A stretch of 64,000 nucleotides of DNA from positions 19,746 through 83,745 of the forward strand of contig JAAZAV010000034.1 in assembly GCA_012514145.1 (NCBI GenBank), written 5' to 3'. Shown one piece after another: positions 1 to 9,099 of this stretch (position 1 is the first letter of the stretch; each line of letters begins with the position of its first letter). The position numbers and the translations under genes are program-made. Origin of the DNA: Clostridiales bacterium. Its GTDB lineage: Bacteria; Bacillota; Clostridia; Oscillospirales; CAG-272. The notes under the pieces are model-generated. The model did no database searches. It saw only the letters and a list, made by a program, of their open reading frames with translations, and was not told where the DNA came from.

Positions 1-2422
1 TATCGTCGTCGGTTATAATCATCAGCGGGTCGGGAGCCTCGGCACAGTTTGCCGGAGACATACGCCAGCCGGTAACTCTGCGGTCGAGTGCCGAGTAGAT
101 GTATGCGGGCTGAGCCACCTTTTTGACTTCGAACACCACGCCGCCGCCCACCAGTCCCTCGGATGATGCGGTGAGAACTATGCCGTCGCCGCCCGACTTT
201 GTCTGAACAAGCGCCTGACACCAGCCGCAGTACAGTTTGCGCTCATATGCGTTATCCGGTTCATGGGAATTGGGGTCGCCGTTGCCAACACCGATAACCG
301 CGCCATAGCCGTTAAGTGTGAACTTCACAAGATTGTCTGCGGTGGGAACAACATTGCCCTCGGCGTCCAGAGCGCAGATGTTCACCGCCACCGTGTCCAT
401 GCCGTCATTAGCGATCTGGCGTCTTGCCGGAATCACACCGAGGCGAACAGCCTTTCCGGTGGTCTTGACTTCGTAATAAGAGACCTCCTCGCCGTTTCGG
501 TAGCCCTTGGCAGACAGCACACCCGGCTCATATTTAACCTGCCACTCTAATTGCTCGCAGACATTGGAGGCTCTGCGCCCCAGGGATACGCCGTTGAGGA
601 AGAGCTCCGCTTCGTCGCAGTTGGTGACCGTCATGACGCGTATAGTTTCACCGGCGCCGTGGTTCCAGTGAGGGAGTATATACATCATCGGCTCGTCGAC
701 GAAGCACGCCTTGTTAAAGTAGTAGGAGTCCTTGGGAAAACCGCAGGTGTCCATGATGCCGAACTGAGAGGATACCAAAGGCCACTCGAAGGGTGTCGGC
801 TCGCCCCGGTAGTCAAATCCTGTCCAGATGAAGATACCCGACATATATTCGTGGTCAAGCACGAATTTCCAGGTCTCGCGGATAAGCTGTCCCCATGGCA
901 CCCGCTCCTCGTCGTAGCCCGACAGCAGGTGGGCGTCCATATCGGTCTTGTAGCAGCCGCGGGTAGTTACCGCGCTGTTATTCTCCGAACCGACAATCGC
1001 CAGCTCCGGGAATTTCTCGTGGAAGGGCTCGATGCCGTTCAGACCGTAGTTGATGCCGACAACACTCATCTCCATACCGGCTCCCTCTGAAGAAAGACCG
1101 CCGTTCATGGCACCGGTATAGTACCTTGTATCGTCCAGCGATTTGGCGCGGCTGAGCATGCGCATGTAAATACAGCGTCCCTCTGCGGTGCCCTGCAGCG
1201 GCTCCTCGTTAAAGAGCGAATACATGATGACCGACGGGTGATTGCGGTCGCGGCGAACCATCTGCTCCACCGCGTCCAGCACCTCGGGACGGCTCTCGAA
1301 GCGGCGGTTCTCGTCCATGACAAGAATGCCGTATTCGTCGCAGGCGTCAAGTATCTCCCGCGCCGGCAGATTGTGGGAACAGCGGTAACCGTTTACTCCC
1401 ATCTCCTTGAGCAGCTTGATACGGTAATATTGGATCGAATCGGGAACCGCCACGCCGACGCCCGCATGATCCTGGTGACAGCAGACGCCCTTGATTTTCA
1501 GCGAACGGCCGTTGAGGAAGAAGCCCTTGTCGGCGTCAAAATAAAACTCGCGGAAGCCGATGCGGGTGCTGTCGCTGTCAAGCTGACTGCCCTTCTCGTC
1601 AAAGAGCCGTATCTTCGCCGTGTAGAGCTTCGGATCGTCGATATCCCAGATTTCCGGATTCTCCACGGTCAAAGTGAGCCTGCCCTCGGTCTTGCTGTCC
1701 GCAGGTATCGTGAAGTCGCCGGAGATTCCGGTTGCAGCCACGCTGCCGTCCGGGGCAAAGAGCGCCGCACTGAAACGGACGGTTTTCGGCTCGTATGAGA
1801 TGTTGCCGCATCTGACCTCGCACTCGACACTCCAGCCGTTCTCACCCTTTACGGGCTTGATCCACAGACCGTCATGGGCGATGTGTACGGTCGATTTGGC
1901 GAAGAGACGGACGTGACGGTATATGCCTGCACCTTCATACCACCAGCCCTCGGTGGCGAAACCGTCTATGTGTACCGAAATGACATTGGGGCGATCGCCG
2001 AAGTAAACCCGGTCGGTTATGTCAATAGGAATCTCGTTGTAGGCGCTGAAAGAACGTGCCATAAGCGAACCGTTGACGAAAATCTCCGAAAAGACCGAAA
2101 TGCCCTCGAAATTGACAAGTATCTGCCTGCCCTTCAGCTCCTCGTCAAGGCGGAAGGTCTTGCGGTACCAGCTGTTGCTGCGGGTGCGGTAGCCGTGGGA
2201 GTGCAGATTCTCCTTTGCGAAATCGCTCTCGGCGTAGTAGTCGTGGGGCAGATCCAAGACGCGCCAGCTGTCATCGTCATAGGACGGCGCCGCCGCGCCG
2301 GGTGCGTAACCCGCCTTGGATATCATGTAGGAGCTGGAATGGGTGTTGCGTATGCCGCTGTCCAGCTCGCCGAGGTTGAATTTCCATTCCTTGTCAAGCA
2401 GAAATACCTTTCTGTCTGCCAT
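1..2422 (-). CDS. GH2 beta-galactosidase-like glycosidase (3' end cut by window edge)
   Basis: An open frame starts at ATG 2422 (GGAGG six bases upstream) and runs off the left edge, giving 807 residues without a stop. The layout is that of glycoside hydrolase family 2: N-terminal jelly-roll sugar-binding domain, immunoglobulin-like domain, TIM barrel, then beta-sandwich domains. The acid/base region reads NHPSVIMYSLFNEEP, with Glu406 the likely proton donor. The likely nucleophile is Glu480 in GSENNSAVTTRGCY, a block typical of DUF4982-type beta-galactosidases. No signal peptide is visible (MADRKVFLLDKEW), so the enzyme probably works in the cytoplasm on imported oligosaccharides, releasing terminal beta-galactose or a related beta-sugar. 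Galactosidase is favoured over glucuronidase from motif style only. It has its own promoter and is the last gene seen on this strand. Confidence 0.88.
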   Translation of the reverse strand, partial: MADRKVFLLDKEWKFNLGELDSGIRNTHSSSYMISKAGYAPGAAAPSYDDDSWRVLDLPHDYYAESDFAKENLHSHGYRTRSNSWYRKTFRLDEELKGRQILVNFEGISVFSEIFVNGSLMARSFSAYNEIPIDITDRVYFGDRPNVISVHIDGFATEGWWYEGAGIYRHVRLFAKSTVHIAHDGLWIKPVKGENGWSVECEVRCGNISYEPKTVRFSAALFAPDGSVAATGISGDFTIPADSKTEGRLTLTVENPEIWDIDDPKLYTAKIRLFDEKGSQLDSDSTRIGFREFYFDADKGFFLNGRSLKIKGVCCHQDHAGVGVAVPDSIQYYRIKLLKEMGVNGYRCSHNLPAREILDACDEYGILVMDENRRFESRPEVLDAVEQMVRRDRNHPSVIMYSLFNEEPLQGTAEGRCIYMRMLSRAKSLDDTRYYTGAMNGGLSSEGAGMEMSVVGINYGLNGIEPFHEKFPELAIVGSENNSAVTTRGCYKTDMDAHLLSGYDEERVPWGQLIRETWKFVLDHEYMSGIFIWTGFDYRGEPTPFEWPLVSSQFGIMDTCGFPKDSYYFNKACFVDEPMMYILPHWNHGAGETIRVMTVTNCDEAELFLNGVSLGRRASNVCEQLEWQVKYEPGVLSAKGYRNGEEVSYYEVKTTGKAVRLGVIPARRQIANDGMDTVAVNICALDAEGNVVPTADNLVKFTLNGYGAVIGVGNGDPNSHEPDNAYERKLYCGWCQALVQTKSGGDGIVLTASSEGLVGGGVVFEVKKVAQPAYIYSALDRRVTGWRMSPANCAEAPDPLMIITDDD

Positions 2423-2479
2423 ATTGTTCCTCCGTATATTTTATATAATTTCTTATTTGAGTCTGTCATGGCTGCTGAT

Positions 2480-2508
2480 ATTATCTCACTTTGCACCGAG
2501 CTTGTCAA
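2480..2508 (-). promoter_or_regulatory. Predicted SigA promoter of the GH2 gene
   Basis: On the minus strand TTGACA (2508-2503) and GATAAT (2485-2480) are separated by 17 bases. The start codon at 2422 lies about 55 bases downstream of the -10. Confidence 0.7.
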
Positions 2509-2543
2509 GAACTGTTTCCCCGACTTTACACTGAAATATGAAA

Positions 2544-2568
2544 GTCCGCACCCGTTAAAGGCGCGGAC
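2544..2568 (-). terminator. Weak hairpin after the solute-binding protein gene
   Basis: GTCCGC (2544-2549) pairs with GCGGAC (2563-2568) just beyond the stop at 2584. The stem is short and the run of T after it is poor, so termination is only possible, not certain. Confidence 0.3.
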
Positions 2569-2583
2569 CTGTTATAACATGAT

Positions 2584-4092
2584 TTAGCCCATCGCTTTGA
2601 AGGCTTCGATGAACAATGCCAGCTTTTCCTCTGCAGCCGGACTTGCGGAGGCGTACAATGACGCGAAATCCTTTGTTTTCTTTTCCATCAGGGTGCGCAT
2701 CACCGTACCGAAATTGTTCAGGCTCGATGAGTAGACATAAGCCAGGTCGGTGGTGGGAGACGCATGGATCATGTCGACTATCTGGCCCGAGATGTCGTCG
2801 CGGATGTATTTTGTCTTGAGGGCGACCTCGTAATATACCGGGGTCACGGTGCGGTAGTTCTCGGCACAGGATGCCTCAAGCGCGGCGCACACTGTATCCA
2901 ATTGACCGCAGGTCACAGGAACCATCAGCATACAGACACTGTTGTGCACCAGCGCGCCGTAGTTTTCGATTGTCTCGTCCAGCTTGGGATAGGGTATTAT
3001 GCCGTAATCTGTCTCCATATCCCGGAAGAACACCGCCGAATAGAAGTAGCCGAACATAAAGGTCATCTCGCCGGGTATGAACTTGGCGGGTATCTTTATA
3101 CGCAGCGAATCCTGAGTGGCGGGATAGAGAAAGGCGCCTTCGTTCTCATAGAATAGCGAGTAGAGCTTTTCGCTGAAACTCACCGTCTTTTCGTTGTTTG
3201 CCGAGATGTAGGGTATGCCGTCCTTATCCCGGGAGGTCAGGCGTATGCCCGAGTCGAACACCATGTGGTCGGTAGTACTGGCGGTCACCACGCCCACGCC
3301 GTATTGATCGCCCTCGTCGCGGGTGCCGTCGCCGTTGAGGTCGGCGTAGCACTTCTTGACATAGCCCGACAGTTCATCAATAGTCCATGCACCGTCAAGC
3401 ACCTTGCCGTATAGCACTTCATCGGTCTCGCTGCCGGATATCTTCTCAAACTGATCCTTGTTGAAATACATGCAGCTCATGTATGAGAGCATCGACAGTG
3501 AAATGTCGCCCAGCAGGAAGAAACGGTGGTTGCCGATCATCATCTCGTCCATGTAGGCGTTCGCCCACCAGGGCTGCTCCCAGTCGAGATATTTCGCGTC
3601 GATAAGATCTACAAACAGCGACTCGGTCACCAGCGGAGCCAGTGCCGACTGCGTGGAGTCGATAATATCATAGGCATCGTTGCCTGCAAGCACGTTTTCG
3701 CGTATCGATGCCGCCATTTTATTGAATACATCTTTTTTAATCTCGAATGAGATGTTAAGCCGTTCCTCAACCGAACGGATGCGCTCATACTGAGCCGTGA
3801 CGACTATATCGCCGGTATCCTCGGTTGTCCAGTTTATGGCGTCCGCGTCGCCGCCGTGACTGTCGGTATAGGTCACCTTCAGCTTCGCGCCGTCGAAGTC
3901 AAGTTCGGGCAGGCTGTCCTTGGTGTCCTCACGGGCGGTTTCGGCGGGTTCGGTCTCAATAGTCTCAACTGCGGAGGTTTCGGCGGCGGTGTCCGACACC
4001 CCGGTATCACCACCGTCACCACCGCAGGAGGCTAATATAAGCGGGAAGCTGAGTATTGACAGAGCAAGCAGAATTGCGACAGCTTTTTTCAT
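2584..4092 (-). CDS. Extracellular solute-binding lipoprotein (sugar ABC type)
   Basis: 502 residues. The start chosen is MKKAVAIL at 4092 because GGGGG sits six bases upstream; a start 12 bases earlier lacks a site. The lipoprotein signal ends in LASCGG, so the mature protein is lipid-anchored on the outer face of the membrane, after an acidic, Ser/Thr/Glu-rich linker. The two-lobed binding-protein fold is suggested by the TDYGIIPYPKLDE block found in CUT1-type sugar-binding proteins. Residues 251-262 (DLNGDGTRDEGD) form an EF-hand-like calcium loop. The gene follows the DUF5696-like gene by 111 bases, so it may be the last gene of that cluster. No permease is nearby. The ligand is not deducible. 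Confidence 0.85.
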   Translation of the reverse strand: MKKAVAILLALSILSFPLILASCGGDGGDTGVSDTAAETSAVETIETEPAETAREDTKDSLPELDFDGAKLKVTYTDSHGGDADAINWTTEDTGDIVVTAQYERIRSVEERLNISFEIKKDVFNKMAASIRENVLAGNDAYDIIDSTQSALAPLVTESLFVDLIDAKYLDWEQPWWANAYMDEMMIGNHRFFLLGDISLSMLSYMSCMYFNKDQFEKISGSETDEVLYGKVLDGAWTIDELSGYVKKCYADLNGDGTRDEGDQYGVGVVTASTTDHMVFDSGIRLTSRDKDGIPYISANNEKTVSFSEKLYSLFYENEGAFLYPATQDSLRIKIPAKFIPGEMTFMFGYFYSAVFFRDMETDYGIIPYPKLDETIENYGALVHNSVCMLMVPVTCGQLDTVCAALEASCAENYRTVTPVYYEVALKTKYIRDDISGQIVDMIHASPTTDLAYVYSSSLNNFGTVMRTLMEKKTKDFASLYASASPAAEEKLALFIEAFKAMG

Positions 4093-4203
4093 AATATCCC
4101 CCATAAGACACTTCTGTTTATCGTAATCTTGCTCGAAAAGCCCGAAATAATCGGAAGTACACGGTTGTCATTTGTTATCGTTGACGTCTGCTGATGACCT
4201 GTT

Positions 4204-5925
4204 TTACGGATTTACTGTTTTCCAGCTTCCTGCCGGAATGGTTTTGCCGTCGGCTTCAAAGCCGGTGGCGGTGCGGTTTACGTAAATCCTTGTGCCGTCC
4301 GAATAGGTAACTCTGACAACGCCCTTTGCCACGATGTCGTGGCGCTCCATGAAGCAGTACTGCAGACGGCAACGCTCCTTATACTCGTCGTATACCCGTC
4401 CCACGCAGTCCACACCGTGAGCCAGTTCGGCAAAATCGGCGCAGGTTAAATCTGCCTCGCCCATCCAGTTGCCCCGCTTGCCGGTGGGGTCGTCCACGAA
4501 GCGCGAGTAGTAGTAGAATGAGGGTCTGCCGTTGAACTCCGCCACCTCGAGATAAACTTCCGGCTCTTTGAGAGAGGCGTTAACGGTGTCGGAAGAGGGG
4601 TTTGAGGTGATGATACCGTTGTAAACCAGCTGCCATATAGGCACATATTCGTCGGTCAGCGGGCTCTTTTTGGTACCCGCAAAGACCGTGTAAAGACCGT
4701 AGTCCAGGTCGCCGCTCATATGGTCGAAGCAGCCCTCGGAGGATATTCCGCCTATCTTCTCCGCCGCATCGCGCATGATCTCACGGGTATGCTTCACCCA
4801 TTCGGTTCTTGTAAGCGGATGCTCCGGGTCGAAGCAGCGGCGGGCGGGAACGGTGCTTATCACGTCGATATAATGAGTGCCGCGGAATCCCAGGTCACGC
4901 AGGTCGTCGTGGGTCTTTAAGTATATCGGCTTGGCTGCCAGCGGGCAGGTGTTGTACATCATGCCGCCGCTCCAGGAGCCGCCGCGCTGGGGCGAACCGT
5001 CGGAGTTCTTTATAGTGTAGTCCTCGCTGAAACAGTCGGCTATCCGGTAGGCATCGGTGGCATTGGTATGGCAGACCAGAGCGTAGTCCATTGATTTGGC
5101 TTTGGCGATAAGGGCGCGAAGTCCCTCCTCGCCGCCCAGTGCCGGCTCAACCGGCAGCGCCTGAGGCCAGCGCCCGTCATGACCGCGGATGTTCCAGCCC
5201 ACAAGACAGAACTCGGCTTTCTCGATGCCACGCGCCTTGAAGGCGTCCATTATTTCGCCCACGCGCTTGAAGTCCACCGCCACATGCATGGGAGGCTCGT
5301 TCTCAACGGTCTGTTCCTCGACCGGTGTGGGAACCGGCTTCCAGCCGCAGCGGATACGGACATAAACCGACTCGGCGGTGTATTTAAGTATCTCTCCCGC
5401 CCTCTCGGCGATAGGCACACAGCCGTCAGACAGGCGATATTTGCGGTACTCACGGGCTATGCCCGAATAATCGGCGTCCGCGCCCTCCAGCAGATGGTAT
5501 TTAACCGCCATGTCCTCGTCGGGTATTACGCAGTCGGTCATAAATCGGGCAAAAACCGTGTATTTGCCATCCTTCACGCGGATGACGCCCTGCATGTCGT
5601 ATTTCATGCTCACCGCGTAGGCGCAGAAGCAGACTCTCGGTGTCTTTGCGCCGAACATGGGCATGATGAAGCCCAGTCCCGTCTCGCAGTCCTCGTGTCC
5701 TTTGAAGTATGTCAGAGTGTTGCGGGAGCTGACGATGTAGCCGGCTTCACCCTCGGATGCGGTGAAGTAGTCCGGCATAAGGTCGACATATTTGAATTTC
5801 TCGGTGACCGATGAGGCGGCTATGACCGCGGTCGTCACATTGCCATCCGCTGTCAGCTTTACTTCAAGCTCGGCTCTGCTTCCGTCGGGGCGTATACCGT
5901 ATGCGTATGCGCATTCGTGTGCCAT
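4204..5925 (-). CDS. Putative glycosidase, DUF5696-like
   Basis: 573 residues. The start MAHECAYAYG at 5925 follows GAGGAAG by six bases and comes one base after the stop of the preceding iron-sulfur gene, so translation is probably coupled. The N-terminal third is beta-rich (MPDYFTASEGEAGYI, FIMPMFGAK), and the rest looks like a TIM barrel with acidic and aromatic stretches (CLVGWNIRGHDGRWPQ, GTHYIDVIS, GGISSEGCFDH). This resembles the DUF5696 proteins of Bacillota, which often sit next to sugar-binding lipoproteins and are thought to be glycosidases, but the family match is from memory of its style. No signal peptide is visible. Its place at the end of the iron-sulfur cluster and before a binding protein suggests work on the same substrate. 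Confidence 0.5.
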   Translation of the reverse strand: MAHECAYAYGIRPDGSRAELEVKLTADGNVTTAVIAASSVTEKFKYVDLMPDYFTASEGEAGYIVSSRNTLTYFKGHEDCETGLGFIMPMFGAKTPRVCFCAYAVSMKYDMQGVIRVKDGKYTVFARFMTDCVIPDEDMAVKYHLLEGADADYSGIAREYRKYRLSDGCVPIAERAGEILKYTAESVYVRIRCGWKPVPTPVEEQTVENEPPMHVAVDFKRVGEIMDAFKARGIEKAEFCLVGWNIRGHDGRWPQALPVEPALGGEEGLRALIAKAKSMDYALVCHTNATDAYRIADCFSEDYTIKNSDGSPQRGGSWSGGMMYNTCPLAAKPIYLKTHDDLRDLGFRGTHYIDVISTVPARRCFDPEHPLTRTEWVKHTREIMRDAAEKIGGISSEGCFDHMSGDLDYGLYTVFAGTKKSPLTDEYVPIWQLVYNGIITSNPSSDTVNASLKEPEVYLEVAEFNGRPSFYYYSRFVDDPTGKRGNWMGEADLTCADFAELAHGVDCVGRVYDEYKERCRLQYCFMERHDIVAKGVVRVTYSDGTRIYVNRTATGFEADGKTIPAGSWKTVNP

Positions 5926-5926
5926 A

Positions 5927-6910
5927 CTACTTCCTCTCATCGCCGATAACATCGAAGTCCGAAATGTCGAACTTCCATACCGGTCTGCGTCTGAATTTCT
6001 GCTTGAAGCTGCGTTTCAGCTTGCCCTGCTCCTCAAGGTGCACATAGCATGCCGTGTCGCAGGCTCTTCCGCAAATGGATGTGACATAGCTGTGCCGTAT
6101 CGGCGGGTAGAAATAAATCTTCCTCAGAAGATCGCGCGCCCTCTCGGGGGTTATCTCCGCCTCGCCGGCGATGAGTTCCAGGCGATCTTTCTCGCTGAAG
6201 AAGTCGTCGGGACGCATGAAGGGATTCTTCACGCCCGCACCGCCTTTGTAGTATACGGCACAGCGCCAGCTGTCGGTCATGCCCTTTTCGTCGATGCAGT
6301 GACCCGGGCAGGCTTTCACGCACTCGCCGCAGTTGTCACAGAGGTGAGGCTCGGAAACGGGGTCGGGCTCCAATTCCGCGTCGGTTATAACGAATATAAT
6401 GCGCTGCAGCGGGCCGAAATCGTCGGTGAGCAGCTGACCGTGGAAGGACTTCTCGCCGATTCCGCACTTGACGGCCGAATCGATGAAGTCGAGCTGCGGT
6501 TCCTTGTCGAGGCCACGGACGATGTCGCCGGGCTGCATCTCGGGGTTGGTTATATCCGAATTCTCGTTGATAATAAGGCGCTGTCTCTTCTGGGGCAGAG
6601 CCTTGAAGCCCTCCTCCTCCAGAAGCTGCGCCACACGGAGTGCCCCTGAAGGCATCATGACCTCTTCGAGATTCTCCACCGACATTGTAGTATACTGATA
6701 GTAGGTAGTTCCCTCCTCAATCCCGCGCAGATAGCCGCGCAGTATGCGGAAGGCGAGACAGATAACCGTCTTTGCCTGCGGGAATATTGCGAACAGCGGA
6801 TCCTGTTTGTCAAAGCGGGATGCCGGGGCGAAACCGACGAGATCGGCGGCGCAGTCAACGGCGGTTTTTATGACAGCGTTTTTCAGTTCTTTCATTGTCA
6901 TATGCGTCAT
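5927..6910 (-). CDS. QueG/reductive-dehalogenase-like double [4Fe-4S] protein, paralogue A
   Basis: 327 residues. The start at 6910 overlaps the upstream stop as ATGA, with GGAGAG nine bases before it. The central block CGIGEKSFHGQLLTDDFGP leading to FVITDAELEPDP matches the QueG/RdhA fold (known family: cobalamin-dependent epoxyqueuosine reductase and reductive dehalogenases). A ferredoxin-type motif follows, Cys191, 194, 197, 201 (CDNCGECVKACP), then a second Cys set at 280, 284, 288 (CGRACDTACYVH). It lacks the HEAT-like C-terminal tail of true QueG, and several similar copies occur here, so queuosine synthesis is unlikely to be its job. Third gene of a coupled run; the DUF5696-like gene follows. 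Confidence 0.75.
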   Translation of the reverse strand: MTHMTMKELKNAVIKTAVDCAADLVGFAPASRFDKQDPLFAIFPQAKTVICLAFRILRGYLRGIEEGTTYYQYTTMSVENLEEVMMPSGALRVAQLLEEEGFKALPQKRQRLIINENSDITNPEMQPGDIVRGLDKEPQLDFIDSAVKCGIGEKSFHGQLLTDDFGPLQRIIFVITDAELEPDPVSEPHLCDNCGECVKACPGHCIDEKGMTDSWRCAVYYKGGAGVKNPFMRPDDFFSEKDRLELIAGEAEITPERARDLLRKIYFYPPIRHSYVTSICGRACDTACYVHLEEQGKLKRSFKQKFRRRPVWKFDISDFDVIGDERK

Positions 6911-7839
6911 ATGCGTCCACTCTCCTTCAGATGTTTTCTGCATGCGACATCACAGGCCTTTCCGCAGAGGCAGGGGGAATAGCCATAGTTTATCTTTGGC
7001 AGGAACTTAAGCTCCGGATAAATAGCCCGGGCACTTTCGGCGTTGAAACGGTATTCGCCGTTGAGAATCGCTTCACGGTTGGGATTGTCCTTGAGGAAGT
7101 CGTCCTTCATGAAAGGATTGGAGCGGTGCGCGCCCTTGTAGTACACCGAACACTGCCAGGTGTCAAGCCCTTCGTCGGATATGGCGTTTCCCGGGCATGC
7201 CGTTATGCACTTGCCGCAGTTGTCGCAGAGTCCGCCCTCAAATTCCGGATCGCACTCCAGCGGGCAGTCGGTTATTATAAACGCCCAGCGTATATATGGT
7301 CCGTATTTTGGAGAAAGGATACGCCCCGACTTGCCCACCTCGCCCAGACCGCAGACCTTTACGGCGCGACCGAAATCGATGATAACATCGGGAACGGGCT
7401 TGCCCTCCGCCACCGGCACGGCGTGAATCAGCTCGTAGGTGTCGATAACCTCGGGATTGGTGGACTTGTCGCCCTTGATTTTCAGGTTGGAAATCATGCG
7501 CTGGGTACAGGCGTCCCAGCCGTTATTCTCGATAATCGCCGCCAGCTTGAAGAGCAGTATCTCGGCTAACTCCTCATCGATATGTTTGACGCCCACGGTG
7601 GAGTAGTTGTAGCTCTGCCGCCCCTCGCTCATGGCGTCGTAAAATGCGGAGGGAACCGCTATGCCGAGACCGATTATACACTTCGCCTTGGGGAGAATCT
7701 GCTTCGGGTCGCGCTGAGGATGCTCTCCCTCAAAGCCGGCGATGTCACCGATGCCGCAGACGGACGCGCCGAAACGCAGCGCCGCCGCCTTTATCTCGGC
7801 AGCCGTTATCGTCTTTCTCTCACTAAGATTCACGCTCAT
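6907..7839 (-). CDS. QueG/reductive-dehalogenase-like double [4Fe-4S] protein, paralogue B
   Basis: 310 residues. The ATG at 7839 overlaps the upstream TGA (ATGA), and GGAGG lies inside the end of the upstream gene eight bases before it. The N-terminal part resembles paralogues A and C (FGASVCGIGDIAGFEGE; LPKAKCIIGLGIAVP). The core block is CGLGEVGKSGRILSPKYGP, then ITDCPLECDPEFEGG. The first cluster motif is CDNCGKCITACPGNAI and the second CLCGKACDVACRKH. The C-terminus is shorter than in A, ending at SGRI, where the next gene's start codon begins. Probably an electron-transfer or reductase subunit acting with its two neighbours; whether it holds a corrinoid cannot be seen. Confidence 0.75.
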   Translation of the reverse strand: MSVNLSERKTITAAEIKAAALRFGASVCGIGDIAGFEGEHPQRDPKQILPKAKCIIGLGIAVPSAFYDAMSEGRQSYNYSTVGVKHIDEELAEILLFKLAAIIENNGWDACTQRMISNLKIKGDKSTNPEVIDTYELIHAVPVAEGKPVPDVIIDFGRAVKVCGLGEVGKSGRILSPKYGPYIRWAFIITDCPLECDPEFEGGLCDNCGKCITACPGNAISDEGLDTWQCSVYYKGAHRSNPFMKDDFLKDNPNREAILNGEYRFNAESARAIYPELKFLPKINYGYSPCLCGKACDVACRKHLKESGRI

Positions 7840-8915
7840 CTGTCAAGCCTCCATGCCTTCTTTGTACGGAGCGGCTCATTGAAGCGGTTCTCGAGACATC
7901 CGCCCTTCTTTTCAAGCATGCTGACACAGGCGCGGATACATCCGCCGCATTTTGCCATGTTGTAGCCGACCCAGCTGGGGAAGTACTTCTGCAGCGCCGA
8001 GTAGACCTTCAAAATATCCTGCTCATTGCCGCGGTGTTCCTCGGGGTGCTCAAGCAGGTCGAGATCGCCGTTTTCGTTGGCGTCGAACACTTCCTTTGGT
8101 ACAAACGGATTGTAGTAGCGGCCCGCGTGGGTGTAGAAGGCGTAGCACTTCCACATATCGATGTCAGCCCACTCCATAACCTTATCCTCAATCTTGACCG
8201 TTACCTTTTTGCTCTTGTCTGTGGGTATGCAGCCGCCGGGGCACTCGCGCACGCACGCCATACAATGGCGGCACAGCGGCTCGCCCGAATACATCTCGTC
8301 GTATTCAAGTTTGGCGTCGGTGAAGATGAACGCCAGACGCTGAAGCGGTCCGAACTGGGGGGTGAGCAGCATCTTGCTCCAGCCTATCTCGCCCAAACCG
8401 CAGATAACGGCGGCAATTCTGAACTGGAACTGCAGATCGGGCGCCACGCCGCCCTCACGGGCGGGACGGGTGAACTGTACGGTGCGGTGGTGAGCCGTAG
8501 CCTTGCGGGCATGCTCGCTCACCTCGATCTGCTCTTCGGGGGAAAGTGTGTTGCCCGGGCTGCCGTCCATGTCCGAGACAACTCCCCTGGCGCCGGTGTT
8601 GCGGTATACAAAGGCCTCGTATCCCTCGTCCTCGATCACCTTGCCTACACGGTAGAGAACCGCCGGTGCGAAAATCTCGTTGATCCCGCCGTATGCCATA
8701 GACGGGTACTGGTAGAACTGCGTCCCCTCCTCGATTCCGCGCTGTACTCCGCGGGGTATGCGGAAGGCTAAACCGATCACGCTCTTGGCTTCGGGGAAGA
8801 GGAACTGTGGGTTCATCTCCTTCGGCGCGCCCGAGAAGCGTGACATGGGTCCGATACCGCAGAGATCCGCACCGGCATCCAGTGCCGCCTGCTTTATCAT
8901 TGCGCTTGTCAGCAT
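7836..8915 (-). CDS. QueG/reductive-dehalogenase-like double [4Fe-4S] protein, paralogue C
   Basis: 359 residues, first gene of the coupled cluster. Of several possible starts, ATG 8915 (MLTSAMIKQAALDAG) has AGGAG seven bases upstream; a start 81 bases earlier has no site. It shares with A and B the N-terminal GADLCGIGPMSRF, the glycine block CGLGEIGWSKMLLTPQFGP and FIFTDAKLEYD. The first ferredoxin motif is CRHCMACVRECPGGC, and a second motif KCGGCIRACVSML lies near the end. An insert after the first cluster (VTVKIEDKVMEWADIDMWKC) is absent from A and B but present in similar form in the 43-44 kb paralogue D, so C and D form one subtype. Confidence 0.75.
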   Translation of the reverse strand: MLTSAMIKQAALDAGADLCGIGPMSRFSGAPKEMNPQFLFPEAKSVIGLAFRIPRGVQRGIEEGTQFYQYPSMAYGGINEIFAPAVLYRVGKVIEDEGYEAFVYRNTGARGVVSDMDGSPGNTLSPEEQIEVSEHARKATAHHRTVQFTRPAREGGVAPDLQFQFRIAAVICGLGEIGWSKMLLTPQFGPLQRLAFIFTDAKLEYDEMYSGEPLCRHCMACVRECPGGCIPTDKSKKVTVKIEDKVMEWADIDMWKCYAFYTHAGRYYNPFVPKEVFDANENGDLDLLEHPEEHRGNEQDILKVYSALQKYFPSWVGYNMAKCGGCIRACVSMLEKKGGCLENRFNEPLRTKKAWRLDR

Positions 8916-8955
8916 GCTTATACTCCTTTTCCAAAAAATCGCTGTAACATCTTGC

Positions 8956-8985
8956 ATTATATTGTAATAACACGTTATATAATCA
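8956..8985 (-). promoter_or_regulatory. Possible promoter of the iron-sulfur cluster, with inverted repeat in the spacer
   Basis: TATAAT reads on the minus strand at 8961-8956. No good -35 stands 16-18 bases upstream. The inverted repeat ATAAC-N2-GTTAT (8967-8978) fills the place of the spacer, as an operator or activator site would. Confidence 0.4.
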
Positions 8986-9073
8986 TGATGAAACAAAGAT
9001 TAACTTTTAATTTACAAATATTGTCATATTGTCCGCCATGATGCAGAACCACACTGGATGATGCGGGCTAATA

Positions 9074-9096
9074 TAACACAATGCGTAGCTGTGTTA
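9074..9096 (-). terminator. Possible terminator hairpin after the first GH95 gene
   Basis: TAACACA (9074-9080) pairs with TGTGTTA (9090-9096), immediately after the stop at 9100. The T run after it is weak. Between here and 8985 I see only AT-rich sequence. Confidence 0.4.
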
Positions 9097-9099
9097 CGG

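Noticed and set aside
551..2587. Several plus-strand open frames across the left end
   Set aside because: They are shadows of the edge-truncated GH2 gene, whose minus-strand frame stays open with family motifs throughout.
5927..8915. Calling any of the iron-sulfur paralogues queG
   Set aside because: They share the core fold but lack the C-terminal HEAT-like region, and five copies are present; the symbol would mislead.
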